Origin: Streptomyces sp. TN58
GTDB lineage: Bacteria; Actinomycetota; Actinomycetes; Streptomycetales; Streptomycetaceae
Assembly: GCF_001941845.1 (NCBI RefSeq)
Contig: NZ_CP018870.1
Location: 2,139,001 to 2,203,000 of the forward strand
DNA length: 64,000 nt
Direction: 5' to 3'
Both the position numbers and the translations under genes were made by a program. The first letter of the stretch is position 1. The number at the start of each line of letters is the position of its first letter. The notes beneath the pieces were generated by a model that did no database searches, was not told where the DNA came from, and saw only the letters and a list, made by a program, of their open reading frames with translations. Of the stretch, positions 1-8,175 are shown piece by piece.

Positions 1-293
1 TCGAAGCCGGCGCCGGGCTGCTGGTTGGGGTTGGTCGCGGAGAAGATCTCGGCCGAGACCTCGTCCGAGAAGTAGCCGTCGGTGAAGACGTGGCCGCAGG
101 CGGCGCAGCGCATCCAGGTCATGACCGGTGCGACGACGGGCTTGTAGAGCGGGTGCCGTGAGCAGTCCCCCGTCCTCAGGACGGAGATGTCGCCGTCGGA
201 GCAGAGCGGGCAGGCGTCGTACAGCAGGCGCGGCTGGGGGGACGCGAGCGGGACGGTGGCGGAGGGGGCCGCGAAGGCCGGACCGGCGGACAT
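1..293 (-). CDS. SAM-dependent methyltransferase, N-terminal part (runs off the window)
   Basis: Only the first 97 residues are visible; the gene continues beyond position 1. They contain a CPLC pair near residue 29 and a CAACGH motif near residue 64, followed by VFTDGYFSDE. This paired-cysteine lead-in resembles the N-terminal zinc-binding part of a group of class I SAM-dependent methyltransferases (family recalled, not searched). The AdoMet-binding domain itself lies outside the window, so the enzymatic call is inference. The ATG at 291-293 begins MSAGPAF. Confidence 0.5.
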   Translation of the reverse strand, partial: MSAGPAFAAPSATVPLASPQPRLLYDACPLCSDGDISVLRTGDCSRHPLYKPVVAPVMTWMRCAACGHVFTDGYFSDEVSAEIFSATNPNQQPGAGF

Positions 294-343
294 CTCAGGA
301 AAATAGCGGTCTTTTCGGCTGTTTCGGTGTGGGCGCGCTGGTC

Positions 344-1243
344 TCAGCCCGCGAGCAGACGGGCGATCTCGGGGGCGGCCGCCAGGGGCAGGGAGTGGTG
401 CGAGACCCCGGGCAGTACGTCGACGCGCGCGTCCGGCAGTGCCTCGCGTGCGGCGCGGGCGGCCCGGTGGGGGTCGTGGCAGCGGGCCCGGCCGGCGAAG
501 AGGACGTCCACCCGGACCCCCGCCCGCCCGGTCGGCGGCTGCGCGAGCCGCCCGAGGTCCGGGCGCGGGCCGGTGACGGGCCGGGCGGCCGGGAAGCGGG
601 CGGTCTCGTCCTGGAGCCGGAGCCAGGCCGGATCGAGGGCCGCCCCGCCGGTCTCCCAGGCGAGGAAGGAGCGGATGCGGCGCGGGCTGGGCCGCAGCAG
701 CATGGGCAGGGCGCGCAGGACGTAGCCGGGCCGCAGCCCCGCGAAGACCTGGGTCGGGTCGAGCAGGACGAGGCGGCCGAGCCCGGCGGCGCCCCGGACG
801 GCGTGGTGGGCGGCGATCCAGGCCCCGTACGAGTGCCCGCACAGGGTCACCGCTCCGCGCGGGTCGATCCCTTCGAGTACCGCGTCGAGCCAGCCGGTCA
901 GGTCGTCGGCGGTCCGCGGGGGCCGCTCGGGGTCCGGGGCACTGAGCCCCGGTTCGCCCGGCAGGTCCACGGCGTGCACGCGGTGGGTGCGGGCCGCCCC
1001 GGCGGCGGCGCAGGCACCCCACACGGCGGAGGTGGCCCCGCCGCCCGGCAGCAGGACCAGCGGCGGGGCGTCGACCGGGCCGCAGCTGTTGACGCGGGTG
1101 ACGCCGCAGGGGGTCGGCAGGTCGACGGCCTCGACCGGTCCGGGCCATCCGCCGAGCACCTGGTCGTAGGCGGCACGGAAGGAGGCGGTGGCGCAGTGGC
1201 GGGTGGACCGGAAGGAAGAGGAGGAGGGAGAGGGGGAGGACAC
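344..1243 (-). CDS. alpha/beta-fold hydrolase
   Basis: A 299-residue alpha/beta hydrolase. The nucleophile elbow GHSYG is near residue 149, the oxyanion-region LLPGGG near residue 64, and the C-terminal GVSHHSLP supplies a plausible catalytic His. The reaction is a Ser-His-Asp esterase, lipase or haloperoxidase-like hydrolysis; the substrate cannot be told. The GTG start at 1243 has GGAG about 6 nt upstream. The gene is divergent from a MarR regulator, and the 17-bp perfect inverted repeat between them (1272-1288) suggests MarR control of both. The protein has no signal peptide, so it should be cytoplasmic. Confidence 0.85.
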   Translation of the reverse strand: MSSPSPSSSSFRSTRHCATASFRAAYDQVLGGWPGPVEAVDLPTPCGVTRVNSCGPVDAPPLVLLPGGGATSAVWGACAAAGAARTHRVHAVDLPGEPGLSAPDPERPPRTADDLTGWLDAVLEGIDPRGAVTLCGHSYGAWIAAHHAVRGAAGLGRLVLLDPTQVFAGLRPGYVLRALPMLLRPSPRRIRSFLAWETGGAALDPAWLRLQDETARFPAARPVTGPRPDLGRLAQPPTGRAGVRVDVLFAGRARCHDPHRAARAAREALPDARVDVLPGVSHHSLPLAAAPEIARLLAG

Positions 1244-1271
1244 GGCTGCTCCAATGTCTCGCCAGGCGATA

Positions 1272-1288
1272 ATCTCGCTGAGCGAGAT
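1272..1288. promoter_or_regulatory. MarR-type operator, perfect 8-1-8 inverted repeat
   Basis: The half-site ATCTCGCT, one central base, then AGCGAGAT form an exact inverted repeat. It sits between the divergent hydrolase gene and the MarR gene, 18 nt before the MarR start, and overlaps a possible -10 (GATATT, 1285-1290). MarR dimers typically bind such 16-20 bp palindromes next to their own gene, so autoregulation plus control of the hydrolase is the natural inference. Confidence 0.7.
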
Positions 1289-1305
1289 ATTAGCCAGGAG
1301 GCGAT

Positions 1306-1785
1306 GTGCACGACAACCACGGCCCGGATCAGCCGCGCGAGCCGGACAACCTGCAACTGGTGCACCTGCTGCGGGCGGTGAGCGTCGACTTCGGCCTGCG
1401 CCAGGCGGAGTTCGCCACCCGCAACGGCATGCACCCCACCGACGTCCGGGCCCTGATCTGCCTGCTGGACGCGGACCGTGCGGCCGAACCCGCCACGGCG
1501 GGCCTGCTCGGCGCCCGGCTCGGGCTCAACTCCGCGGGCACCACCGCCGTGATCGACCGACTGGAGCGGCTCGGCCACGTCGCCCGGATCCGCGACGAGC
1601 AGGACCGGCGCCGGATCCTGCTGCGGGTGGAGCCGGCGGCGATCCGCCTGGGCCGGGAGTTCTTCGGACCGCTGATCGACGGGGTGCTGAGGGTGCTGGA
1701 CTCCTTCGACCCCGCCGAACGCGACACCGTCCGTCGTTTCCTGACGGCCACCCACGCCGCCTTCGCGTCGGAGCCGCACCGGTGA
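1306..1785 (+). CDS. MarR-family transcriptional regulator
   Basis: A 159-residue winged-helix regulator. The DNA-binding core spans about residues 60-105, with LGLNSAGTTAVIDRLERLGH as recognition helix and DEQDRRRI as the wing, the typical MarR DxRxxR pattern. The GTG at 1306 is chosen because AGGAGG ends 4 nt upstream (1296-1301). It is divergent from the alpha/beta hydrolase gene, with an operator palindrome in the shared 62-bp region. The ligand is unknown; hydrolase substrates or phenolic compounds are usual for such pairs. Confidence 0.9.
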   Translation: MHDNHGPDQPREPDNLQLVHLLRAVSVDFGLRQAEFATRNGMHPTDVRALICLLDADRAAEPATAGLLGARLGLNSAGTTAVIDRLERLGHVARIRDEQDRRRILLRVEPAAIRLGREFFGPLIDGVLRVLDSFDPAERDTVRRFLTATHAAFASEPHR

Positions 1786-1904
1786 CCCCCTCCGGCCCCG
1801 GCCTCGTGGGCGGTCCGGCCCGCTCTCTTCATCTCGTCCCCACCTCGCACCTCGTAGGGTGACCGGAGCACCAAAGTAGGACGTACCGCACCAAAGGACT
1901 CGCC

Positions 1905-2438
1905 GTGACCGAGCAGCAGCCGCAGGAAGCCACCGCCGACGCACACCGGTTCCCCCCGTCCCGGCGGCGGGCCGACTGGATGTTCGGCGGGGTGTACGGG
2001 ACGATCCTGGCCAGCGGGCTGCTGGCCGCTCTCGATCAGAAGGGCGACGACTTCACCCCGTACTACGACGCCAGCTGGGTGATCGTGACGGCGGCCACGG
2101 CCGGGCTCGCCCACGGCTACGCCCACCACATGGCGTCCCACGACCAGGGTTCCGCCGGGCACCGGTGGCGGCTCCTGGTCGTGGCGCTGTGGAACGAGTG
2201 GCCGCTGATCGTGGCCGCCCTGCCCACCGTCCTCCTGCTGGTCGTCTCCGGGATCTTCGACTGGGACTCGTACGGGGTCACGGCCGTCGGGCTCGGCCTG
2301 AACACCGCCCTGCTGTTCGCCTGGGGATCGGTGGTGGCGCTGCGCGTGGGCTACCGGTTCGGTTCGGCCCTGCTGATCGGCTTGGCCGACGCCACCATCG
2401 GCCTCGCCATCATCGTCGCCAACGCCCTCATCAAGTAG
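1905..2438 (+). CDS. small integral membrane protein
   Basis: A 177-residue protein with hydrophobic segments at about residues 27-45, 51-65, 88-112, 119-137 and 145-172, so four or five membrane spans. I recognise no catalytic motif; a short AHGYAHHMASH stretch near residue 68 is His-rich and could bind metal. The GTG start follows AAAGGA by 6 nt. A TAGGGT box at 1855-1860 is a candidate -10. Function unknown; found as a single gene downstream of marR. Confidence 0.7.
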   Translation: MTEQQPQEATADAHRFPPSRRRADWMFGGVYGTILASGLLAALDQKGDDFTPYYDASWVIVTAATAGLAHGYAHHMASHDQGSAGHRWRLLVVALWNEWPLIVAALPTVLLLVVSGIFDWDSYGVTAVGLGLNTALLFAWGSVVALRVGYRFGSALLIGLADATIGLAIIVANALIK

Positions 2439-2448
2439 GGGCCGCGCC

Positions 2449-3396
2449 TCACACGGGGAGCTGCGCCTCGGCCTGCGCGAGGATCTCCGTCAGCCGGGCC
2501 CCGAACTCCGCTCCGCGCGGATCCGGTACGCCGGTCCGGGCGGCGGTCAGCAGCGCGTCGAGGGCACGCCCGTAGGCGCCAGGTACGTCGCTCCAGCCGG
2601 GCAGTTCGTGCACGCCCTCGGTTCCGCGCAGTTCCAGCCCGACCCCGGCGGCCGCCTGCGGGGCGCCCAGGCTGAGCACGGCGGTGCTGGCCGCGCCGGA
2701 CGCGTGCCGCAGCGCCAGCTGGACGACGTCGGACGGGCCGCGGGTGGCGCTGACCTCGGTGACGTCGCCGAGGATCGGGATCAGGACGGACAGGGCGTGC
2801 GGCCCGACGTCCCACAGTCCGCCCTTGTCCTTGCGCCAGGGCGAGTCGGCGTAGGCGCTGGGTGAGCCGTCGGGCGGGAAGACGGCGCCGAGCCAGTGCG
2901 CGGCCGCGGTGAACCAGCCGGCGCGGGCAGCCTGCTCGGCGACCCAGCCCGCGGTGGGCTCGGCGAAGCGCAGGGTGAGGAAGACGACGGAGGCGACCCC
3001 GTGGCGGGCGACCGCGTCGGCGACGGCCCGGGCGTCCTCGGACGTGGTGGCGACGGGCTTGTCGAGCAGCAGGTGGCATCCGGCGGCGGCCGCGCGCAGG
3101 GCGAGCGGGGCCTGGACGTCGGGCGGCAGGGCGAAGGCGGCGACGTCGCAGTCGGCGAACAGCGCGTCGGGGTCCTCGTACACCTTCACGCCGTACGCGT
3201 CCGCCAGCTCCGCGGCGGCTTCCGGCCGGCGTCCCCATACGCCGGCGAAGTCGGAGCCCGTGTGCGCGGCGAGGGCGGGGGCGTGGGTGCGGTGCGCCCA
3301 GGGGCCGGTGCCCAGCAGGCCGACGCGGGGGCGGGGGGCGGCGGCGGCCGGCTCGGCGGGGTCTCCGGCGGGGCTCAAATCAGACGAAATGCTCAC
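2449..3396 (-). CDS. Gfo/Idh/MocA-family NAD(P)-dependent oxidoreductase
   Basis: A 315-residue protein with the N-terminal Rossmann signature GLLGTGPWAHRTHAPAL near residue 22 and the LLDKPVA motif near residue 107 that carries the conserved EKP/DKP lysine of this family. The C-terminal half fits the GFO_IDH_MocA sheet domain. It would oxidise or reduce a sugar, inositol or related polyol. The start is uncertain: an in-frame start exists at 3489, but GTG 3396 gives a normal N-terminus and leaves room for the glnII promoter. Confidence 0.85.
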   Translation of the reverse strand: MSISSDLSPAGDPAEPAAAAPRPRVGLLGTGPWAHRTHAPALAAHTGSDFAGVWGRRPEAAAELADAYGVKVYEDPDALFADCDVAAFALPPDVQAPLALRAAAAGCHLLLDKPVATTSEDARAVADAVARHGVASVVFLTLRFAEPTAGWVAEQAARAGWFTAAAHWLGAVFPPDGSPSAYADSPWRKDKGGLWDVGPHALSVLIPILGDVTEVSATRGPSDVVQLALRHASGAASTAVLSLGAPQAAAGVGLELRGTEGVHELPGWSDVPGAYGRALDALLTAARTGVPDPRGAEFGARLTEILAQAEAQLPV

Positions 3397-3473
3397 GCGG
3401 CAAGTGTGCCCCACCCGGACGGGTGCTCGACCGCCAACCCGCACATGCCGCCCCACCAGCGGCGTAAACCTCG

Positions 3474-3511
3474 GTAACACGGGGTTCACACACGGGCAAC
3501 GGAAGAGAAAT
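3474..3511 (+). promoter_or_regulatory. GlnR box upstream of glnII
   Basis: Four 5-bp elements, GTAAC, TTCAC, GCAAC and GAAAT, are each separated by exactly six bases (3474, 3485, 3496, 3507). This matches the a1-n6-b1-n6-a2-n6-b2 layout of actinobacterial GlnR operators (gTnAc / GaAAc). It lies about 80 nt before the glnII start. By family knowledge, GlnR activates glnII under nitrogen limitation. Confidence 0.8.
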
Positions 3512-3591
3512 CGCGGGCGGGCACGCTGCGGTCAACACCGCAGCGATGAAGCAGCGTCCAGCAGCACCCGCAGAGTCTGAGGATGGGGCCC

Positions 3592-4611
3592 GTGAGCTAC
3601 AAGGCTGAATACATCTGGATCGACGGCACCGAGCCGACGGCGAAGCTTCGCTCCAAGACGAAGATCCTGGCCGACGGCGCCGAGCTGCCGATCTGGGGCT
3701 TCGACGGATCGAGCACCAACCAGGCCGAGGGCCACGCGTCCGACCGGGTCCTGCAGCCGGTGTTCTCCTGCCCGGACCCCATCCGCGGCGGGGACAACGT
3801 GCTGGTCCTGTGCGAGGTCCTGAACATCGACATGACCCCGCACGAGTCGAACGCCCGCGCGCTGCTGCGCCCGGTCGCCGAGAAGTTCGCCGGCCAGGAG
3901 CCGATCTTCGGCATCGAGCAGGAGTACACCTTCTTCGACGGCGCCCGTCCGCTGGGCTTCCCGGTGGGCGGCTTCCCGGCCGCGCAGGGCGGCTACTACT
4001 GCGGTGTCGGCTCGGACGAGATCTTCGGCCGCGAGATCGTCGAGAAGCACCTCGACCACTGCCTCGCCGCGGGTCTGAGCATCTCCGGCATCAACGCCGA
4101 GGTCATGCCCGGCCAGTGGGAGTTCCAGGTCGGCCCGGTGGGCCCGCTGGAGGTCTCCGACCAGCTGTGGATCGCGCGCTGGCTGCTCTACCGCACCGCC
4201 GAGGACTTCAACGTCTCCGCGACGCTGAACCCGAAACCGGTCAAGGGCGACTGGAACGGCGCGGGAGCGCACACCAACTTCTCCACGAAGGCGATGCGCG
4301 AGGACTACCGCGCGATCATCTCGGCGTGCGAGGCACTGGGCGAGGGCAGCAAGCCGCTCGACCACGTGAAGAACTACGGCGCCGGCATCGACGAGCGCCT
4401 GACGGGTCTGCACGAGACCGCCCCCTGGAACGAGTTCAGCTACGGCGTCTCGGACCGCGGCGCCTCGGTGCGCATCCCGTGGCAGGTGGAGAAGGACGGC
4501 AAGGGCTACATCGAGGACCGCCGCCCGAACGCCAACGTGGACCCGTACGTGGTGACCCGCCTGATCACGGACACCTGCTGCACCGGCCTGGAGAAGGACG
4601 GCCTGGCCTGA
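3592..4611 (+). CDS. glnII: glutamine synthetase type II (GSII)
   Basis: Makes glutamine from glutamate, ammonia and ATP. The 339-residue length and motifs (WGFDGSSTNQAEG near residue 36, FGIEQEYTFF, NAEVMPGQWEFQVGP, GDWNGAGAHTN, ASVRIPW) are those of the eukaryote-like octameric GSII that Streptomyces carries beside GSI. GSII is not adenylylated. GTG 3592 is chosen over ATG 3583 because GAGGA at 3578-3582 is then about 9 nt away. The leader holds a hairpin (stem 3525-3532 with 3537-3544, loop CAAC) after the GlnR box. The gene stands alone, with a terminator after it. Confidence 0.96.
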   Translation: MSYKAEYIWIDGTEPTAKLRSKTKILADGAELPIWGFDGSSTNQAEGHASDRVLQPVFSCPDPIRGGDNVLVLCEVLNIDMTPHESNARALLRPVAEKFAGQEPIFGIEQEYTFFDGARPLGFPVGGFPAAQGGYYCGVGSDEIFGREIVEKHLDHCLAAGLSISGINAEVMPGQWEFQVGPVGPLEVSDQLWIARWLLYRTAEDFNVSATLNPKPVKGDWNGAGAHTNFSTKAMREDYRAIISACEALGEGSKPLDHVKNYGAGIDERLTGLHETAPWNEFSYGVSDRGASVRIPWQVEKDGKGYIEDRRPNANVDPYVVTRLITDTCCTGLEKDGLA

Positions 4612-4635
4612 CGGCCCCGCCTCCCCCGGACCCCG

Positions 4636-4669
4636 ACGCCCGCCGCGCCTCCCCAGGCCCGGCGGGCGT
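4636..4669 (+). terminator. terminator after glnII
   Basis: ACGCCCGCC (4636-4644) pairs exactly with GGCGGGCGT (4661-4669), starting 24 nt after the glnII stop. There is no U-tract, as is usual in Streptomyces. Confidence 0.55.
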
Positions 4670-4697
4670 TGTCGGTGCGGGGTGGCACGCTGTCCCC

Positions 4698-5618
4698 ATG
4701 TCGGAGATCAGGATCCACACGGAGCGCGGCGAGTCCCACGACCGGCCCGCACTCGGCACGCTGTCCGAACTCGTGGGGCGCATCGGCGCGGACGGGGACC
4801 ACTTCGTCATCGCCGAACGGCTCACGGATCCGGACGCCTACTACATTCAGGTCTGGCACGACGCGGGCGACGACTACCAGTTGGAGTACCGGGACGGGTC
4901 CGCCGAGCGGCACTTCCAGGCGTTCCTGCCCACGGCGGCCGAGGTGGTGGCCGTCATGGAGCGGTGGGCCCGTCAGGAGAAGGGCTGGGACGCCGGGCCG
5001 GCGTGGGAACGCCTCGACTTCCCCTCGGACCCGGCCCCCGACGACACACCGGCACTCGACCCGGAGGTGGAGCGGGAGTTGGCGGAGGCGGTCCGCGGAT
5101 GGCTCCGGTGCGGCTATGACGGGCGGGACGCGCTGACCGAGTCCGCCGAGGAGTACCTCGTCCGGGGCGACGTCCGGCCGGTCTCGCGCGAGCAGGCCGC
5201 GCGGCTCGTGGACCGGCTGTGGCGGGAGCGGCTGGCCGAACAGGCCGACTGGACGGGCACGACGGATCCCGAGCGCATCACCCGTGCCTTCGCCGCGCTG
5301 GAGGCGTCGGGCATCACGGCGCGGGAGGACTTCACGTGCTGCCGCAACTGCGGTCTGGGCGAGATCCGGGGGGACGGCGCGCAGGACGCGCGCGGGTTCG
5401 TGTTCTTCCACCGGCAGGCCGCCGAGGGTGCGGCCGCCGGCCACGACCTGTTCCTGATGTACGGCGGGTTCGAGCCCGGCGAATCCCTCACGGTCTCGGT
5501 CGGCCGGGAGGTCGTCGCGGCGCTCGACGCCGAAGGCCTGGGCTGGACATGGGGCGGGGCCGCCCACGATGCGATACGCGTGACGGGACTGGACTGGCGC
5601 AAGCGACTGACCGGTTGA
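4698..5618 (+). CDS. DUF6891-type protein of unknown function
   Basis: A soluble, acidic 306-residue protein. The C-terminal half from about residue 180 (DPERITRAFAALEASGI, then FTCCRNCGLGEI with a CCxxC cluster near residue 215) resembles the DUF6891 domain. The N-terminal 110 residues, with FVIAERL and YIQVWHD, look like a separate small alpha/beta domain of the immunity-protein type. ATG 4698 follows a possible -10-like CACGCT closely and has no clear ribosome site, so it may be leaderless. No operon partner. Function unknown. Confidence 0.65.
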   Translation: MSEIRIHTERGESHDRPALGTLSELVGRIGADGDHFVIAERLTDPDAYYIQVWHDAGDDYQLEYRDGSAERHFQAFLPTAAEVVAVMERWARQEKGWDAGPAWERLDFPSDPAPDDTPALDPEVERELAEAVRGWLRCGYDGRDALTESAEEYLVRGDVRPVSREQAARLVDRLWRERLAEQADWTGTTDPERITRAFAALEASGITAREDFTCCRNCGLGEIRGDGAQDARGFVFFHRQAAEGAAAGHDLFLMYGGFEPGESLTVSVGREVVAALDAEGLGWTWGGAAHDAIRVTGLDWRKRLTG

Positions 5619-5725
5619 CGGATTGTGTCCCGGTTTGCCGGATGGTGCGATCGGATGGTGAGACGGTGATCCGGGATGCAAGACGCGACCTGCCCCGGGA
5701 ACGGCCCTTCTGCTTGAATGGGGCC

Positions 5726-5845
5726 ATGGCCAGCCCTTCGCACACCTCGTCAGGTCGCAGCGACCTGGAGCCGTTCTGGCCGTCCCGTCAGGACCACGAC
5801 TTCGATCGTGAGTGTCGCCGCGCGAAGAACGCGCCGGCCCTCTAA
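5726..5845 (+). CDS. possible small leaderless protein, 39 residues
   Basis: A short frame starting MASPSHTSSGRSDLEPFWPS and ending RRAKNAPAL. TTGAAT at 5714-5719 leaves exactly six bases before the ATG, the geometry of a leaderless Streptomyces promoter. The charged DHDFDRECRR core contrasts with the Arg-rich nonsense typical of shadow frames here. It lies in a 340-bp gap upstream of the winged-helix gene. No known domain. Conservation in other Streptomyces would decide it. Confidence 0.4.
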   Translation: MASPSHTSSGRSDLEPFWPSRQDHDFDRECRRAKNAPAL

Positions 5846-5958
5846 AGCCTCCGGGACCCGCCCTCCGGACATCCCGAGGCCTTCGGTCTGCGCGGTACGA
5901 CATCGATGACGCACGCACGCATCCTGCCGGCCACTCCGCGTGAAAGAGCTGACCACTC

Positions 5959-6573
5959 ATGGCGAACACCCGCTCCCTGACCTCCGCCGCGACTGCCTCC
6001 GCCGCAACCGCCGCCTCCCCGGCCCATCCGCCCGGTCCCCGCCACCGGCTGCGCGCCGTGGACCGGGACGAGGTGGCCCGGGTCGCGGACTTCCTCCCGC
6101 CCGGCGCCACCTGGCTGCCGGCGCCCCCGCACACCCTGCCCGCACTGCCGGGCCAACCGCCGATGATCGGCTACCTGGTTCTCGTCCCGGCGGACCGGCA
6201 GCCTCCGCTCGCCTTCACGCCGCAGGCCGTGGCCGCCCCGGTGCAGCCCGCTCCCGGCCCGGCCGGGAGCCAGGGCCAGGACCAGGACGACGACGCCCTG
6301 ATCCGGATCGACGCGGCGCAGCGCACGGCCGAGGTCGACGGGCGCGTACTGGACCTGACGTACCTGGAGTTCGAGCTGCTGGCGCACCTCGTGCAGCACC
6401 CGCACCGGGTACACAGCCGGGACCAGCTGGTCACCACGGTCTGGGGCTACGGCCACGTCGGCGACGGCCGGACCGTGGACGTCCACATCGCCCGGCTGCG
6501 GCGCAAGCTGGGCGGGACCCACCGCGATGTGATCCAGACGGTCCGCCGGGTGGGCTACAAGTACGCCCCCTGA
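5959..6573 (+). CDS. orphan OmpR-type winged-helix DNA-binding protein
   Basis: A 204-residue protein whose last 90 residues are a Trans_reg_C domain: YLEFELLAHLVQHP, SRDQLVTTVWGY, RTVDVHIARLRRKLG and the closing TVRRVGYKY. There is no response-regulator receiver domain; the first 110 residues are Ala/Pro-rich and carry no phosphoacceptor Asp signature. It therefore probably works without a sensor kinase, and none is encoded nearby. A run of DQDDDA separates the two parts. The target is unknown. Confidence 0.85.
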   Translation: MANTRSLTSAATASAATAASPAHPPGPRHRLRAVDRDEVARVADFLPPGATWLPAPPHTLPALPGQPPMIGYLVLVPADRQPPLAFTPQAVAAPVQPAPGPAGSQGQDQDDDALIRIDAAQRTAEVDGRVLDLTYLEFELLAHLVQHPHRVHSRDQLVTTVWGYGHVGDGRTVDVHIARLRRKLGGTHRDVIQTVRRVGYKYAP

Positions 6574-6590
6574 CCGGTGCCGTGAACGAC

Positions 6591-6622
6591 GGTGGGCCGT
6601 ACCCGGGGGAGTACGGCCCACC
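6591..6622. terminator. bidirectional terminator
   Basis: A 12-bp perfect stem (GGTGGGCCGTAC at 6591-6602 with its complement at 6611-6622) and an 8-nt loop lie between the convergent winged-helix and PepSY genes. Confidence 0.75.
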
Positions 6623-6640
6623 TCGTGCACCGGTCCCGCG

Positions 6641-8089
6641 CTACGCGGCGGAGGCCGCCGCCGCCCGGCGGCGTGCCACGAGGCCGAGCAGCAGGTCAAC
6701 CGCCAGGAAGGCGGCCAGGCTGATCCCGAGCAGCGGCACGAACCAGCCCACCAGCGCCGTCACCGCGGCCAGCGGCAGCACCACGGTCACGGGCAGCTTC
6801 CGCCAGGCGCCGCGCGGCTGCGCGCGGCCCGCCGACAGCGCGCGGTCCTTCGTCGGCCGGCGCAGCCACCACATGCGGTAGCCCCAGAAGACGAGCAGCA
6901 TCAGGGCGACGGCGAGCGCGGCGAGCACGATCTGGTTGGCGAGGCCGAAGGTCTGGCCCATGTGCAGGTCGATGCCGAAACGGGTCATCTTCGCGAGCAA
7001 GGGGTAGTCGGCGAAGCGCAGTTCGTCCATGATCCGGGCGCCTGCGGGGTCGACGGAGACGGTGTCGAGGTGCACCGGCACCTGCTTGTCGTTCTCCTTG
7101 ATGACGTACCCCTTGCCCTGGGCGGGCAGGGTCACGCGGATCGCCTCGGTGACGCCGGCGTCGCGTGCGGCGGCCACGGCCCGGTCGATGCCGACGTCTG
7201 CGGTGGGTGCGGGCGGGGGCGTCGGCGTGCCCTCGGGCATGTGGTGGCCCGCGTGCTCGTCGGCCCCGCCGGGCTCCGCACCCGGGTTCAGCTTGGCGGA
7301 GACGGCGGGAGTGGCCCCGCCGAGGCTGTCCTGGAGCTGCCCGATGTTCTCACCGGCGTACTTCGACCAGGTCAGGCCGGTGGCCGAGAGCACGACGAGT
7401 CCGGCGGCGGACCAGAGGCCGACGGCCCCGTGCCAGGACAGGGTCCGGCGCCGCCCGGTGGCCTTGCGGTCCGGCAGGACGAGCTGCGCCCTGCGCCTGC
7501 GGCGGCGGCCGATCCACAGGGCGAGGCCGCCGAGCGCGACGACCCACATCCAGCTGGCGGCCATCTCGCTGTAGTTGCGGCCGAACTCGCCGAGCTGGAG
7601 GTTGGAGTGGAAGGTGCTGAGCCACGCCCGCAGCGGCAGTGCGTCGCCGACGGTGGTGAGCTGCCCGCGCACCTCGGCGGTGTACGGGTCGACGAACAGG
7701 GTGAGGGTCTCGCCCTCCGCGAGGCCTGAACTCTCCATGATCACGCGGGTGGTGGCCTCGGCGTCGGGGCCGGGCCACACGGACACGACCTGGCCCTGGG
7801 GTGCGGCGAACCTGGCCGCTTCGACCTGGGCGCTGAGCGGCAGGGCACCCTCGCCGACACGGGCGACGGTCAGCTCGTCGGCGTAGACGATCTTCTCGGC
7901 CTGCCATGAGGCGGCGTACAGCAGCCCGGTGGCGGCGGCGAGGAACAGCAGCGGGGCGATGAGCAGGCCCGCGTAGAAGTGCATGCGCAGGAGCAGCGGG
8001 CGTACGGCCGCCCAGTTGCCGCGCCTCGCGGCGGTGTCGGGCGGGTCGGAGTCCGGGGTGCGGACGTCCTGCATCTCGTCAAGTGACAT
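6641..8089 (-). CDS. PepSY-associated membrane protein
   Basis: A 482-residue protein with membrane segments near residues 35-55, 180-200, 230-250, 395-415 and 440-475, and two large outside loops carrying PepSY-like repeats. This is the PepSY_TM layout found in iron-uptake and reductase-like membrane proteins. A periplasmic-side DEHAGHHMPEG loop near residue 290 is His/Met-rich and may bind copper or iron. ATG 8089 follows AGGAC. A second His-rich membrane protein gene lies 86 nt upstream on the same strand and may be co-transcribed. Confidence 0.85.
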   Translation of the reverse strand: MSLDEMQDVRTPDSDPPDTAARRGNWAAVRPLLLRMHFYAGLLIAPLLFLAAATGLLYAASWQAEKIVYADELTVARVGEGALPLSAQVEAARFAAPQGQVVSVWPGPDAEATTRVIMESSGLAEGETLTLFVDPYTAEVRGQLTTVGDALPLRAWLSTFHSNLQLGEFGRNYSEMAASWMWVVALGGLALWIGRRRRRRAQLVLPDRKATGRRRTLSWHGAVGLWSAAGLVVLSATGLTWSKYAGENIGQLQDSLGGATPAVSAKLNPGAEPGGADEHAGHHMPEGTPTPPPAPTADVGIDRAVAAARDAGVTEAIRVTLPAQGKGYVIKENDKQVPVHLDTVSVDPAGARIMDELRFADYPLLAKMTRFGIDLHMGQTFGLANQIVLAALAVALMLLVFWGYRMWWLRRPTKDRALSAGRAQPRGAWRKLPVTVVLPLAAVTALVGWFVPLLGISLAAFLAVDLLLGLVARRRAAAASAA

Positions 8090-8175
8090 GGCAGTCCTAG
8101 GGGTTGGCGAAGGCATGGGGACTGCGGCCCCGGACCTCGCCTCCCTCGCACGGCTGCGCCGTGGGGTGCGCCTGA

